A stretch of 64,000 bases of DNA from Baylisascaris procyonis (Eukaryota; Nematoda; Chromadorea; Rhabditida; Ascarididae). Location of the stretch: NCBI GenBank assembly GCA_037389465.1, contig JAZARR010000212.1:6458501-6522500 (forward strand), in the 5' to 3' direction. Both the position numbers and the translations under genes were made by a program. Below the pieces are notes generated by a model. The model did no database searches. It was given only the letters and a program-made list of their open reading frames with translations, and was not told where the DNA came from. Shown piece by piece: positions 34,374-46,195 of this stretch (position 1 is the stretch's first letter; each line of letters starts with the position of its first letter).

Positions 34374-37300
34374 TGTAACATTGTATAAGTAAGTAATAAC
34401 CAATGCAAGGCGCTGCATGCAACATGCAACTCCACGATAAAAAATCTGCTAAAATTACTTATGTACCCGTTGTTTTGCTTAAGAGTTTGCGCATAGCTTC
34501 GTTTCTCTTTGAGCTCCTTTCGCTTGCCGGCGGCCACTGAGCTGAAAGAGGGTCTTTCGCGAGGCTTTTCCGCTTCAACCATTTCAAGCTCGCTTGGTTC
34601 TTCGGAGAGGCACGGGAACGCACCCTACAATTAATTAAACTAGCTTCCAGCATCATCATTGGTTTTTCTATTGCATTTATCAGTTCGAACTAGGCATACA
34701 ATCCATGCGTCTACAATCCACATGTCTTCTTACCGCCTGTCCTATTTCACGGTCGCTGAACTTTGCACTTTCTGCAAACGCATTCATTAACTACTCTCAT
34801 AAGATATTTGCTCGGCGCGACTGATACTTCCTAAGACTCTTCGTAAAAGCAATAAAACTTTGATATTCCAAAACTGGAATTCCACCGCACCGTTAAGCAG
34901 GATGATGGTCTTTTTCTTTGCTCTTAGGAGCCTCCACAAGATTTTTCGAAAACTAGCAAAATTTTATCGTAAAGCGAAGGAACTATTTAAATCGTTACCC
35001 TGTTGGTGGTATTTCTGTCCTCTTTCCACCAGCAATTCTCGAAAGATGCGCGCAGCTAAACAGGTATTATATGGAACCACTGTTTAATCAGTGGTACAAT
35101 AGAACTGATGCTTAGTCAGTGGTACAATACTGTACTGAGCAGCTGTGACCGCATCCAAAGAGGAATTAGTGAGCCAACGATTTTGCAGCAGCTTAATTTC
35201 GCTTCGCCCATTTCAGCTGAATTGTAAAGAGTGCTTAAGTTCATGGTGGCTTCTTATCACCCTCATTTCGGTGGTTTTATCATTCATGCAATTCTATACA
35301 CCGCTGTCAGCAAAATCAACGAGAATCAACCACTTCTGAATGAAAACGATTATGCCGAATTCTCGGTTGAGTGCTTGTTTTAGTGAGAAAAACTTGCGCT
35401 GTGAATTGCATACGATGCTCGACAAAATTCGGTAGTCGTTCAACTAAACAAGAAGATCAAATAAAACACAAAATAGCCATGCAAGCCGACTAACACAATC
35501 TGAATCGTATAGCATCCGTTCACCTAAGACCACCGTTCAAAAATCATAGAGAAGCTGCCAACGGTGCAATCCGTAGAGTTTGCATATCGGACTATTCGCC
35601 TTTTCTTCCACGCATCGCTGGGTTAAACAGTACAGTTAAGCGCATTGTCCTATTGTTTACGTTCAACACGGCTATGCACCGAGTTAGTGGTGAGTCTAAG
35701 TTTTGCTGCGCAGAGCTTCTAGCTATAAAATGCCGTTGAACAATAGTATCGAATGGATCTCGTGGCAAGTATTACCCCTCATGAAGCAATTTGTTATCCT
35801 TGCAAAAGTTTTGCTGGTTGCAGCGAGATGTGCGTTTAACAGTAACGAAAACTATTTCAATAATATACTTCTTCGTTTTGAAGAAACACTATTCGTCTTG
35901 AATTCCCAGAACTTCTTGCTGAACAATTAAGTTCTCCTTGTCTTTCAATGATTTCAAATCGGGTTTAGTTTATGTTCGATTCGAGATGGGTTATTTAATT
36001 ACGTGCACGTTTCGGTAAAAGTCTATACTTTGGCAACTTGCTGGAAGCGAAACGATACGCATATCGTCGAAATACTTTGTAACGACATCGTAAACGTTAT
36101 TGCGACTCGAAGCGCGAGTCGGAATAGCGCCCTTCTTACAAAGATACTACTGCAAATTAGTGCGTCGAAACAAGGCCAGTGTGGCTAAACAGATAAGGCC
36201 ACTACTAGTTTTTTGAAGTCCTGAAGCGCAGCCAGCGAAAGAACATTATTGACATATCACAGCACTTTTTTGAAAACCATCTGTTTAACTAGAACATGTC
36301 GCTCGCTTCCTCCGTAGCCTCCTCCCTCCTATTCCTCCACCTTTAAAATCTTTTCGCACTCACCACTCCTCTCAAAAGATAAACAATGTGCAATTTTTGA
36401 ATAGTTAGTGCACCGAGTACGCACAGCAACCATCACAATAGTTTGCTCGTTATTTTGGTGATTCATACCGTGCTGGGTCTTTTCTTTGGAGATGTACATC
36501 GCATTTGGCGATTACAGTTGTTGCAGCAAACCTTCAGTAAATTAGTTCGAAGATAAGACTCTAGAAAAACCGCCACATGCGCATTTGATAATATCCGTCT
36601 TGTTAGCAAAACTCTCTCTTAGAAATTTCATAAATCGCAAAGCAAAAATGACTACATATAGGATTGTGTGATCAAACCGAAAGGCACAACACGAACCTCT
36701 TCGAAGTTATATTCAGTTTCCTCTGTTTTGCGGCTGCTCGACTCGGACTTCGCGTCCTCGGTAAACGACGGCGAACGCTCATGTCCTTTGTTCTTCTTGT
36801 CATCGTCAGGGGTGCTGATCGTTGCTGGCGATGGCGCATTCCTATTGGGTACGCAGTTGGTATCAGCACTCAACAGATCTCGTTTCGACCTGAATCCACA
36901 TGCACTCGTTCTGAAGTTATCTACCATAACCATCTATTCGTGCACCTAATTCACAATGCCACAAAGAACTTATTCCAGCATCCATTTCATGTCCATAAAA
37001 GTGTAAACAATAATGCAGCACAACAAAGGACGAATCCACAAACCGAAAGTGATCAATCGCATTTTGCACAGATAAAGCTCAGAAATTTTATCTGTGAACT
37101 TCACAAGCGCAATTAAAATGCCTTGCAACGTTCATCAGTAAACCTGAACACCACATTTTCCCCGCAGTGTTTTGTAATTCGAAATCGGCATGAAATGTTG
37201 AATGCAGAGGGATGCCGACAGCTGTTACATACCTGCTGCATGCATGATCGTAATCTGAGGCCGATCGTTGACGCGTGTCCTCATGAAACGACAACTTATT

Positions 37301-40300
37301 CGGCTCGACTGGTGTTCGACTTCGTGTTGTTCCAGTTCCTGTAGACTAAACGAATTAATGCACACAGCAAGACTATCACGGATCATCACTGTGATGTAAA
37401 GGCGAAAGTTTCTACAAATAAAACAGGCAATTTGCTTCAGAATCATTGGTACTTTCATAGGAAGCACCACAGGTCAGCAATTATCATAGCAACTGTCGAG
37501 CTGAGCGGACTAAAAGTTTAGCCACCTCCTGGCATTGAGTAGGACATTATATCCAGAAGTTTTTAATTTCGAAGTGCTAATCATAAGTATCTCCAATTCT
37601 GCAGAGCGTCATATAATGGATATTATGCCCTGTTATATACCCCTTTTCTGGGTCTATTCTTTTTTAAATTATACTCTCTTTCGAGTCTATATTCTTTGTT
37701 ACGATATTTGTTGTTTAGCACATAACTATTGAAAGAACGCTTCGAAGTAAATGCCGCAAGCGGGATCAGGTCTTACCATAATTGAAACTGTTAGGCCGAT
37801 TAGAGCGTGGCCTAGGTCGATAGGAATCACATCGATCGCGATACCCGTCGCGGTATCCGTCCGAATGAGCATTGCCACGCCGACTACCTGTATGATGAGC
37901 ATGGAAAGTAGAGTTATTGTATTCACGCTGATTAAGCGAACCATTCAACGGGGTCGCACCACGACCACGTGCATTTGATCCTTGAAAACGAGTACACAAT
38001 CAATTCTCAGCAACAACCTTAACCGCACTTCAAGAGATGACAAAACAGGCGGCATTCATCAAAAGCATCCAGCCATGAATTTTTATGAGGCGATGTATTT
38101 TCATACTCAAAAATGAGAGCTTTGAAGAGGTTGAGATGTGCATTAAAGCAGTTAGCACGACAAGCGCTGTTACGATCCCTAACTAAAAACCAGCCACTCT
38201 CATAAACTACCAAAAAATAACAGGAGCAAATACAACGGATTTATGTTCCATCCGGGCATTCGTATAAACCTTTTATAGAAGTTTTTTCCCAACCTTGGTG
38301 ACATAAAAATGCACGGCGTTTGAATTCTATGCAAATTTCCAGCTACCTCTTATGCCTATGACATTTCAACGTTGATGAATCAAGTTGGAAGCTGATATAG
38401 GATCCACTGTGCAAATTCTATCCACAGAGTTTTAAAGCTCTAGATTCAGTCGTTAAACAAGTGGAACTGACGAATAAGTGGAAAAAGCGCATAAATGGCA
38501 GCAGATGAGCATAAATACAGGATCGGCAAAATTCGCTTTACAAGCGCAAATTCAGAAAGGACATAAAGAAGAGAAGATTTATTGCTTTATAAACGGCTAC
38601 TTTTTGCAGTTATTATAAATAATAGCGGCGACAAAACAACAGAAAAATTTCATATCGCAACTTACAAAACACATTGCCTATTCTCTTTCAAAGTGCTCGC
38701 CGTTGAATTATTGTGCATTTTAAGCACGAAGTAAACCCAAGCCCAATAGTATTTCACTCATGATAACATAAAATAAAGTTCGAAAGAGTATTGCACAAAG
38801 GCGTGCCATTTGGAAGGTAGTTTAAGGAGTAAAAAGGTTGCAGACCGGAAACTCTATGAGGAAAAAACGCAGGAACATAATTCGCAGGGCAAAACATTAA
38901 AGTCTTTAAGCATTATTTCTCAACCGCCCCCCCCCCCAAAATGCATTACTTTCGACCTCTGCATGTTCGGAAATCCGCAATCGAGAAATCTGATGGTTAT
39001 CGGAACGCATAATTCCTCACCGAGATCAAGAGCCACGTCTCTCCGGTTTATTTCTCCAAGGTATGACTTTCGGTATCTTGACGCTAGAAAGGCCTTAGGC
39101 GAGAAACCTGATGGCCATCAAACCATTTTCAGTGACTTAACTTTACAGAAACATCTATTCGACATCCTCTGCTCAAAAGTACCACTTGAAAAATTCAGAA
39201 GTAACCTGTGGACCTGAACGCGGGGATACTGTCGAAAAGCATTCTCTACTTGGCTACATATCGTTCGGCGTCAATAACATTTACCAAGCTACAGCGTCTA
39301 CTGCTATATAACATTCTATGGTATCTGTTACCCGTATCTACACCAGCCTACGCCATCGATAGTACCATCGCTCAAGAAGGCATCTTTACGTATGTGGCTA
39401 ATTTATCGCTTTTTGGGGATTTGATAAGTACAGCCTTTGCATACAGTATGGCCCTATGCAACCTGAAATTGTTTGTTCGGTACAAAGGATGGAACAGTTA
39501 ATGGGGATGGATAAGAGAACTTAGAGACGGGATAATTGGGAACAAGGTGGTTTAACTGACCGGCCCATGTCAAGTGCTGGAGAGCTAAATTAAGTGAAGG
39601 AAGTCTGAGAGTGCAGAATATGACGTAAAACCCAAAAAATACTATTAAGTACTGCTGCATAAAAATGATTGAACAATTAAGCTTGCTGCAGGAACATCAC
39701 TGAGACGTCACCTCTATAATGGGTGGCATGTCCAGTGGTTCGCGTTCGACGGCTTGGCGGCCTGCTATTGTTTATGTTAACCGTAGGAGTGACATGCACC
39801 ACAGTTGCTCCTGGCTTAAATGTTGCTCGTGGCACATAACCGTAGCTAGCAAGGATCTGTCCAAGATCAAAATTATCTGAAAATCCACCAAACAGTGCAA
39901 CCAATATTGGCAATCCAGTACCATGCAATGACTAATAGTCCACAATAAACGATGTTACTTCGGAATGAGGTGTGACGGCTGCGGGTTATGGCGCTCTGGT
40001 TTCTCATTAAGTAGTGCACGTGACGGGCATAACAAATTCAAAAAAGTTTTAAATACAGCAACCAGGCACATTAAAGGTACTCATTTAGGTCCTACTCTGT
40101 TCTAAGCGTTGCCCTATCCTGACTTAAACATTCGAAAGATTGATGTATCGTTGTCGCCTATTGAATTCCATTCAAGAGTAACAATTTTATTTTTGGAGGA
40201 GTAAGAAACATAAAATACTCATTATCGAGCAAGATGAATGGCCGAAAATGAATTCTCATTGCTTATTCAATGCCCACTTCAATTTACCCGATGAGGATGG

Positions 40301-43300
40301 AGATATGGATTGAGGAATCGGGATGGGAATGTCGATGACTGCCTCAGGCGGAATAGTCGATGGTGCTCGCTCGGCAACAACTATTGGTTCCGAATAAGGT
40401 GCTCCACCTGTTTTTATGCGTGCCTGAAACATCATCTCAAGTTTGAGGTACTGTCGACGATATGAACTGCTGAATACCTCTAATAAGATGTGGATTCAAG
40501 ACCTCCTTAGACCTAAAAAACGCTGACTGTAATCAACGCATAAGATCTAGTACAATGGCCAAGAATCTTACATCTCCCTCGAAAATAGGACGATGCATTT
40601 TGGGTGCTCTGCTCGTCTCTACACTAGCTAAGTCTACCATCTGATGGAATGATGGTAAGCATATATAAAGAGATGAATTCTAGTACAAAGTTAAAGCAAC
40701 ACTGGACGATACATATGCCGCAAAACCTGAGTTCGGGCCACTTGCCTTATTTACGATCACTCCAAGGCACTTTTGCAAATTTCTCTATTTTTGGGTTAAG
40801 TTTTATTTGGTCATTTCGCATATTTGTTTATGCGACAAAACTCGCATTTTTCTTCTGAACATTTCGCTGCTAACCTAGGCTGAAACCAGCTGCAATATTC
40901 TGGAGATGTTAGGTGACCCAAGAAAGTTTTACTTACTCTTTTCTTTCTTTTTGTTTCTTTTCTTTGTTCTTTTCGTCTACTTGGTTGCCGATACTATTAC
41001 CAGCATCAGTTACTTACTACTTTACTTGATGCCACTACTAAATTCGTTAACAGCTCTACTACTGCCGCAACAGTCAGATACTTGCTTACAAAGCAGCATT
41101 ATAACCAGTACCGACAACTAAGTCTTGAACTCACTGCTACTGCTTCCTATGAAAGAGAAATAAACACTGACCATTAATTGCTGACATTGACTGTAAGGGT
41201 GCAAGTAGTATTGGACAGTATTATATATTAGTAAGCAGTGGAGGCATCAGTGCAGAATAAGTTATAATAGTACCAATGTTAAACACTGCAAGTTTAAGTA
41301 GTGCGATCGGCCATAGGAAGTGTAATTTACGTCAGTGGCAATGATAGAGTAATGCAGCGAGCAGCACATGTGTGAAAAAGTTAAGCGTACCACGCTTCGC
41401 ATGCAAACATGCATATGTGCCGTGCGTAAATACCCTCGATAATGCGCGCATATGAATGTAGGTACCATATATAAATGGGTTAGGTGAGGTGGGGTGTATC
41501 CTCATGAACATAGAATTTTATTTGCTTCCATAGCAGTGGTCAACCCGACAGGCCTCACCTTCTACAGCGTTTCAAGACATATTCTAGCTTGAAAGGAATT
41601 GCAAATATCCCGGAAACGAACTCGAAAGCAAACTGATGTGTCATGCCTCTGTGATCACTTTGCCAAAATCAACTGCTTTGAAAATTTGGCAACGAAATGA
41701 TGGGAAAGCAGCTGTAAATTGTTGATTTTCTCTGGAGAATGGTGCCGCAATCGAAAGAGCAAGCGAATACTATCTTGGCCTAATCACTTGCTACTTGTCA
41801 ATAACAAATCTGTGACCTGATTAAAAATAGTTGCTTTCATTCCAGGTCAGATTCCCAACATTATTTTTACCCTAATTGCCACTTTTAATGCAGAGAACTC
41901 CTTTTAAGGTAAGTTTCAAAGGCAAGCAGTTTGGGAAATATAGCATCGGGGTATCAGGCGGTTGGGGGAGGGGGGGGGGGAATATTAACGTCCACTTGTT
42001 TCCTCAGTTGAACAATGAACGCCCCGAATATCGTTGTAGGTTTACTATCAAAACAGACTTACACAGATAGGTTTGTTGTTGAAAGTTTTGCCGAGATTTT
42101 GCAGGTGAAGAAATGCCCTTTGTGTAGCTTCCTCGGATTCAAAAGTTACATACCAACTATTGTTGAGGCCATATCGAAGGCTGATATAAGGCGGCCCCCC
42201 AGCGAACATCGACGCCACTTCCTATGTATTCGTCACCTTTAGTATAAAACATTGGCACTGGTTACCACAGTTTACACCATTTACCAACAATGAAAGTGAA
42301 TTAATTCGTGCATCGTTGCGCGTGGAATGCGAAGTTCTGGAACTGTAGAAGAGATAAACACCAATATCGGGCTAAAAAACAAAACAGTGGTCTTCTTGTG
42401 ATTCCTCACGATCCTCTGCTTAACCTCTGTTCGATTACGGCTGAATCTCTAGGCACCACATGCAAAGGGTAAATTTGCAGCATTTTAGCTGACGAATTTT
42501 CGCGCTGGCTGAAGCAGTTACTAAAATTTTCATCAAAAAGCTGCAGCATAAAGATTGCAGCAGGATGCGACGACCTTTAACATGGATCATGACGATGCCA
42601 ATGTTTGGGTTTTTTTCTACAGGTTGCAGCTTCCAAATTTCCCACGCTCTAAGCGTATGACACGTAATCAACCCGACAGCATATTTCTTCGCTCTGACTA
42701 ATAGCTGTTTCCCTAAATACAGATCACACGCTGACCAAGAATCGACATGAAATTTGCAAAAAAAAAGCGTCCACAATGGCAACGTTTTTACGCCTATTTT
42801 ATCGAAATTAGAACGCATTAGTTGCTTGAAATGTGAAAAATTAAAATGAGCAACTGGTATGAATTGAATTTTAGATCGAAACTTGAAACTTATCAGTACA
42901 ATAACGAAATAGTGATAAAATTTGAACTTGAATGTTTTGATACGTTCTTATCAGGTGATAATTAATATAGCTCTGACTCGCATAGACATAAACGTACTTC
43001 CAATAAATCCATCTAATTTTTTTTCTGTTTTATCTCGAAGAAGACAAATCATTAAATAAATTAAGCTCACTGGCATAATACGCTTTAGAACATCACTTCA
43101 GTGAGTAGATAAAAGAAACAAAACCTGTGCCGAATGAGATGAAGATAAACTTAAATCATATAAAACTTTGGAGCAAATGTTGAACGAAGAGCTTTTATTT
43201 TTGAGAAGAAAAGCCTATTTTTTTCCTCAAAAGTCCGTCTATATTGGCTGAGGGTATTTTGAAAATGACTAACTAAGCTTTTACGATAAAGGCTTATTGT

Positions 43301-46195
43301 TTTACTTGAGAAGGTTGTACGAAACAATGACCCTAGAGGTAGCAAAAATCGATGTGCTCAGGTACAAAAAGGTAAGCTCAAAACCTTTTCATCAGTACTT
43401 TCTGGAATTTCTCTGAGTATAATCGTACATCGCTTAGATACGGCTCGTACACGTTCACCCAGTTCGTCGACCTGCACTTGCGTCGACTCTGCAAAATACT
43501 TATTCAGTGATGATGTACTAAGACTCTTGGATATTTACTTTGACAAAACACCATCATCCCATCAGAGACAATTTCGTGCTTTTGTTTTTTCATGGCGTTC
43601 AAGAAAAAATATACTCTGAAAAGGAATGTACTTTGCCTGAAGATCTGTAATAGATATTCTGCTAGTTTAACAGCGCATGAAACACTGACCTACAAGTTCA
43701 TTTCAGGAACTATCCAATAATTGAGTTCTCATTTGCAGAGCTGGGTGCATAATTTCCTCCAACGGCAGGACAACGAATGCAGCGCAGCAATATTTAAAAA
43801 TGGCTAAGTCGATTCATTCCAACATTTTCGTGACTATAGCTTTTCTGAGTGAGCAATTCTATTCAGGTAGGGTACCGTTTTTCATACCTAAGCATTTCTT
43901 TTATTTCTTTCTTCTTCCTGTATTCTTTTATTTTCATTCGTTTTTACTTTCTTCTTTAATGATGTCTATTTTTTAGATTCATTTTTCGAAGATTTGTTCA
44001 ATTAAAAAATTAAAATATGTGAAATTTCTATCGAAACGTACTGTATTGGAGATTTCAGAATTATTTTCTCCGCAATGGTTAGGTCAGTCAAGTTGGGACT
44101 TGCCTTATTCGATACAGCTTTAAAAACTCTAGCAAACGATATATAGACTGTTAGATTTCGGGAGAAAAGTGGAAAATCGAATCGACCGGTCAAGATTTCT
44201 GAAATCTCGATTTTTGCGATTTTGGGGGTTCTCGTTCTCGGCCACTGTTTGATATAGTGTTAAGCGGCTTTTTGATTCGTCATTAGCCCGCCGAGACCTC
44301 TCGAACGGAATATAAAACACTGTTCGAGGGCGAACAGGAGCCGAGAAAAAATCGCAAAAATCGCGATTTTTCAATCGTAAGGGTACAGGGAAATTTTGGA
44401 AAAACATTTTTTATCTCCGACTTCGATGATTTTGGTATGAAACGATAGATCTCCGTGAGCTGATTACGAGGACGTGCACTCTTTGGTTTTTTATATGCAA
44501 AGATGGAAATTATAGGTGCTCGAATGTTGTAGTTTTATACAAATGTATTGTAATTGATATTTGCGAATTTTTTTCTCGGCAACGGTTAGGCCTATGGAGT
44601 TATGGTTTGCTTCTTTCAACACATCTTCGAAAGCTGTATCGAACGTTATATAACTTATTACATTCCGAGAGAAAAGCTAAAAGCCGAATCAAGCGGCCAG
44701 AATTTCTGAAATCTCGATTTTTGCGATTTTGGGGATTCTCGTTCTCGGCCGCTTTTTCATATGGCGCTAAACGGTCCTCTGATTCGTCATCAGCCCGCCG
44801 GGAGCCCTCCAACGGTGTATAGACTACCGTCTGAGGACAAAAAGAGGCCGAGAAAAAAATTCCCAAAAACCGCGTTTTTTCAATCGTGAGGGGTAGTACA
44901 GGGAAGTACAGGGAAATTTTGGAAAAACATTTTTTGTCTCCGATTTGGAAGATTTTGGTATGAAACGATAGATCTCGATGAGCTGATCACGAAGATGTGC
45001 ATTCTTTGGTTTTTTATATGAAAAGATGGAAATTATAGGTGCTTGAATGTTGTATTTTTATACAAATGTATTGTAACTGATATTTGCGAATTTTTTCTCG
45101 GCAATGGCTAGGCCTATGGAGTTACGGTTAGCTTCTTTCAACACATCTTGTTTCTTTCAATCAACAACACAACCGAGATGGGCGGTTTTAATCCGTTTTT
45201 TTTTTTTTTTGCAATTAGTATCACATATAATATGAAAAAAAGTGTTAATCAAGTGTTGCTTCACGTGGAGCAGCAGCTAGTCTAATGAGCAGATAAACAT
45301 TGCAACGGCCGCTGTGTATGCTGAGCAGGAACAATTCGCGTAACACGCAAGCTTTGGCCAGGTGGGTTTCGTCGGTGTGAACGAGTGATTCGCTTGGCGA
45401 ACATTTTAAGGCAAGTGAACAATAAGAAATTACCTCGTAAAACCTGAACAATGAGATTAAAATCGTTGGTTAGCCGTTTGACCTTGGGGAATCCGGCAAT
45501 AATTCCAATCGGTACATATTGATCGTTGTCCATTTGACATCTTAAGAAACGGTCCGTCATGAGATTTTCCCTGTAAGATAAACCTGTGCGGGAACGAAAT
45601 GAACTCATTGTAAGAATTTGTTCCATAGAAAGAAATGTGTCCCTTTATTGGTTCAGGAATATGTCCCTGAATTTGAAAAACTTATTGGTACTTCCATCCA
45701 CACTTCTGTCAAAATTGCAGGCAGAAGAAAGGCGTGTTAAGTTGGAACAGATGAAAAATGTCCATCACAGTGAGCCTAGTCGTAGCATAGCTTCGGCTAC
45801 CAGCTGAGCAATCATTATTCTTCGCCAGGATGAGGTTTGAATCATGTTTGAAAAGTAGTGCAGCAATACGCAAGATGAAACAAACGCTTAATGACTTAGC
45901 CTTGGTTTTTTGAGAAAACACTATACCTGGAAAAATAATATTCTAGTTGTGCCTTTAGCTGCTGCTTTATAAGCTCCGGCTGAGGACGCATCAAGGAAGA
46001 GGGTGGTGGAGGTCGTGGTAAAGGTGGAGCCGGAAGAGGAGCCATAGGCGCATGCGCTGGCTCCGAAACAGTCATCAACTGGTTTTCGCATTCCGGAGTA
46101 AACCACCACGGAAGAGCAGGCGTTGGTGGAGTTTCGTAGTCGCCCATCTGCATCTGTAGATCGCCCATCATTCTGTCCACGCTATTAGCATTCAC
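34364..46195 (-). CDS. larp-5: La-related protein, LARP4/LARP5 family
   Basis: Cytoplasmic RNA-binding protein; LARP4 proteins bind poly(A) or A-rich RNA and PABP and stabilise mRNAs. Exons (minus order): 46195-45927, 45570-45434, 43488-43385, 42221-42063, 40423-40288, 39876-39712, 37980-37777, 37338-37233, 36889-36697 and 34624-34467, with all phases consistent (543 codons), then an unresolved end. Domains: a Pro-rich N terminus (1-74), a La motif (about 75-150, LEYYFSRENLMTDRFL), a LARP4-type RRM (about 150-228, KRCTIILREIPES and NNSWYVTFESEEA), an RG/YRD-rich region (about 325-391), and the conserved late block with AFPCLSEEPSE and SYAQTLKQ. The 5' end is open: the first exon listed starts after TTTTGTCAG, so an upstream exon or a start at Met9/Met10 is needed. 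No clear PAM2w motif was seen. Confidence 0.88.
34467..34624 (-). CDS. larp-5: larp-5 exon: conserved C-terminal LARP4 block
   Basis: Enters in phase 0 after TTAATTGTAG. Encodes GAFPCLSEEPSELEMVEAEK, then SFSSVAAGKRKELKEKRSYA and QTLKQNNG. The order FPxL, then an acidic gap, then xSYAQxxKQ parallels the C-terminal block of vertebrate LARP4 proteins. Leaves in phase 2 before GTACAT. Confidence 0.75.
36697..36889 (-). CDS. larp-5: larp-5 exon: charged low-complexity region
   Basis: Between GTGGATTCAG and GTTCGT; enters phase 2, leaves phase 0. Encodes acidic and Ser-rich sequence (STPDDDKKNKGHERSPSF, KSESSSRKTEETEYNFEE). The final NFEE joins GAFPCL of the next exon and together they resemble the LARP4 C-terminal block. 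Confidence 0.75.
37233..37338 (-). CDS. larp-5: larp-5 exon: basic linker
   Basis: 106-base exon with excellent sites (TTTAGTCTACAG acceptor, GCAGCAG then GTATGT). It is the only one found that converts phase 1 of the preceding exon to phase 2 of the next. Encodes TRSRTPVEPNKLSFHED and RQRSASDYDHACS. Confidence 0.75.
37777..37980 (-). CDS. larp-5: larp-5 exon: RG/YRD-rich region
   Basis: Phase 1 at both ends, acceptor CGTTTTCAAG, donor GTAAGA. Encodes SNARGRGATP, then GSRRGNAH and a short DGYRDGYRDRC repeat ending RPRPRSNRPNSFNYG. Such RG/YR-rich stretches are typical disordered RNA-binding segments. A plus-strand frame here is a shadow. Confidence 0.8.
38926..38937. repeat. Poly-C tract (poly-G on the larp-5 sense strand)
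   Basis: Run of about eleven C on the plus strand inside a larp-5 intron, so the pre-mRNA carries a G run. Confidence 0.85.
39712..39876 (-). CDS. larp-5: larp-5 exon: region after the RRM
   Basis: Acceptor GGATTTTCAG, donor GTGACG, phase 1 at both ends. Encodes DNFDLGQILASYGYVPRAT, KPGATVVHVTPTVNINN and a basic RPPSRRTRTTGHATHYR. This is the linker that in LARP4 proteins follows the RRM. Confidence 0.8.
40288..40423 (-). CDS. larp-5: larp-5 exon: end of the RRM
   Basis: Acceptor GATGATGTTTCAG, phase 0 entry. Begins ARIKTGG, which joins NNKPIC of the preceding exon to give the KPI(x)ARIK ending that is typical of LARP4 RRMs, followed by a Pro/Ile-rich stretch (IDIPIPIPQSISPSSS). Donor GTAAAT, phase 1. 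Confidence 0.85.
41963..41980. repeat. Poly-G tract (C-rich on the larp-5 sense strand)
   Basis: G5-A-G11-type run on the plus strand in a larp-5 intron, just beyond the RRM exon. Confidence 0.85.
42063..42221 (-). CDS. larp-5: larp-5 exon: core of the RRM
   Basis: Phase 0 at both ends, acceptor GAATACATAG, donor GTAAGT. Encodes EVASMFAGGPPYISLRYGL, NNSWYVTFESEEATQRAF and TFNNKPIC. The Asn-x-x-Trp-Tyr-x-Thr-Phe core is diagnostic for the LARP4-type RRM. The plus-strand frame at 42015-42242 is a shadow. Confidence 0.9.
43385..43488 (-). CDS. larp-5: larp-5 exon: La motif to RRM junction
   Basis: Acceptor TATTTTGCAG, donor GTTTTG; enters phase 1, leaves phase 0. Encodes STQVQVDELGERVRA and KRCTIILREIPESTDEK: the first RRM strand preceded by the invariant arginine-rich joint of LARP4 proteins. 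Confidence 0.9.
44071..45150. repeat. Tandem ~0.5 kb repeat in the larp-5 intron after the La motif
   Basis: Matching units start with GCAA(T/C)GG(T/C)TAGG at about 44072, 44579 and 45101, giving two full diverged copies (~507 and ~522 bp) and the start of a third. Shared landmarks in order: TCTGAAATCTCGATTTTTGC, TTCTCGTTCTCGGCC, GATTCGTCATNAGCCCGCCG, GGTATGAAACGATAGATCTC and TTCTTTGGTTTTTTATATG. Antisense frames at 44129-44407 and 44600-44866 are homologous to each other only because of the repeat. No transposase or terminal target duplication was recognised. Confidence 0.9.
44202..44369. repeat. Inverted repeat (22-nt arms, one mismatch) inside the first repeat unit
   Basis: Arms 44202-44223 and 44348-44369 are reverse complements except for one position, separated by 124 bases. 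The transcript of either strand could fold into a long hairpin, extended in part by nearby TTCTCG/CGAGAA matches. In the second unit the left arm (44709-44730) is conserved but the right arm (about 44855-44877) has diverged. Confidence 0.85.
45434..45570 (-). CDS. larp-5: larp-5 exon: second half of the La motif
   Basis: Acceptor TTTATCTTACAG, donor GTAATT; phase 2 entry, phase 1 exit. Encodes ENLMTDRFLRCQMDNDQYVP then IGIIAGFPKVKRLTNDF and LIVQVLRE. ENL...D.FL and the Q-M-D position are the La-motif core; LARP4 proteins replace residues that other La proteins use for UUU-OH RNA. Confidence 0.92.
45927..46195 (-). CDS. larp-5: larp-5 exon: N terminus and start of the La motif
   Basis: Ends LIKQQLKAQLEYYFS before GTATAG in phase 2. 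The N-terminal part has ETPPTPALPWWFTPECENQ and a strongly Pro-rich run (APLPAPPLPRPPPPSS). The open frame reaches the acceptor CATTTTTTGTCAG at 46196. The first ATG after that acceptor is out of frame, so either an upstream coding exon joins in phase 0, or translation starts at the in-frame Met9/Met10. Confidence 0.85.

Noticed and set aside
42015..42242. Plus-strand 75-codon frame
   Set aside because: Antisense shadow of the larp-5 RRM exon, which carries the conserved NNSWYVTF core on the minus strand.
44129..44866. Two similar antisense frames resembling a duplicated gene
   Set aside because: The similarity comes from the tandem repeat; frames have no domain, no splice sites and lie within a larp-5 intron.
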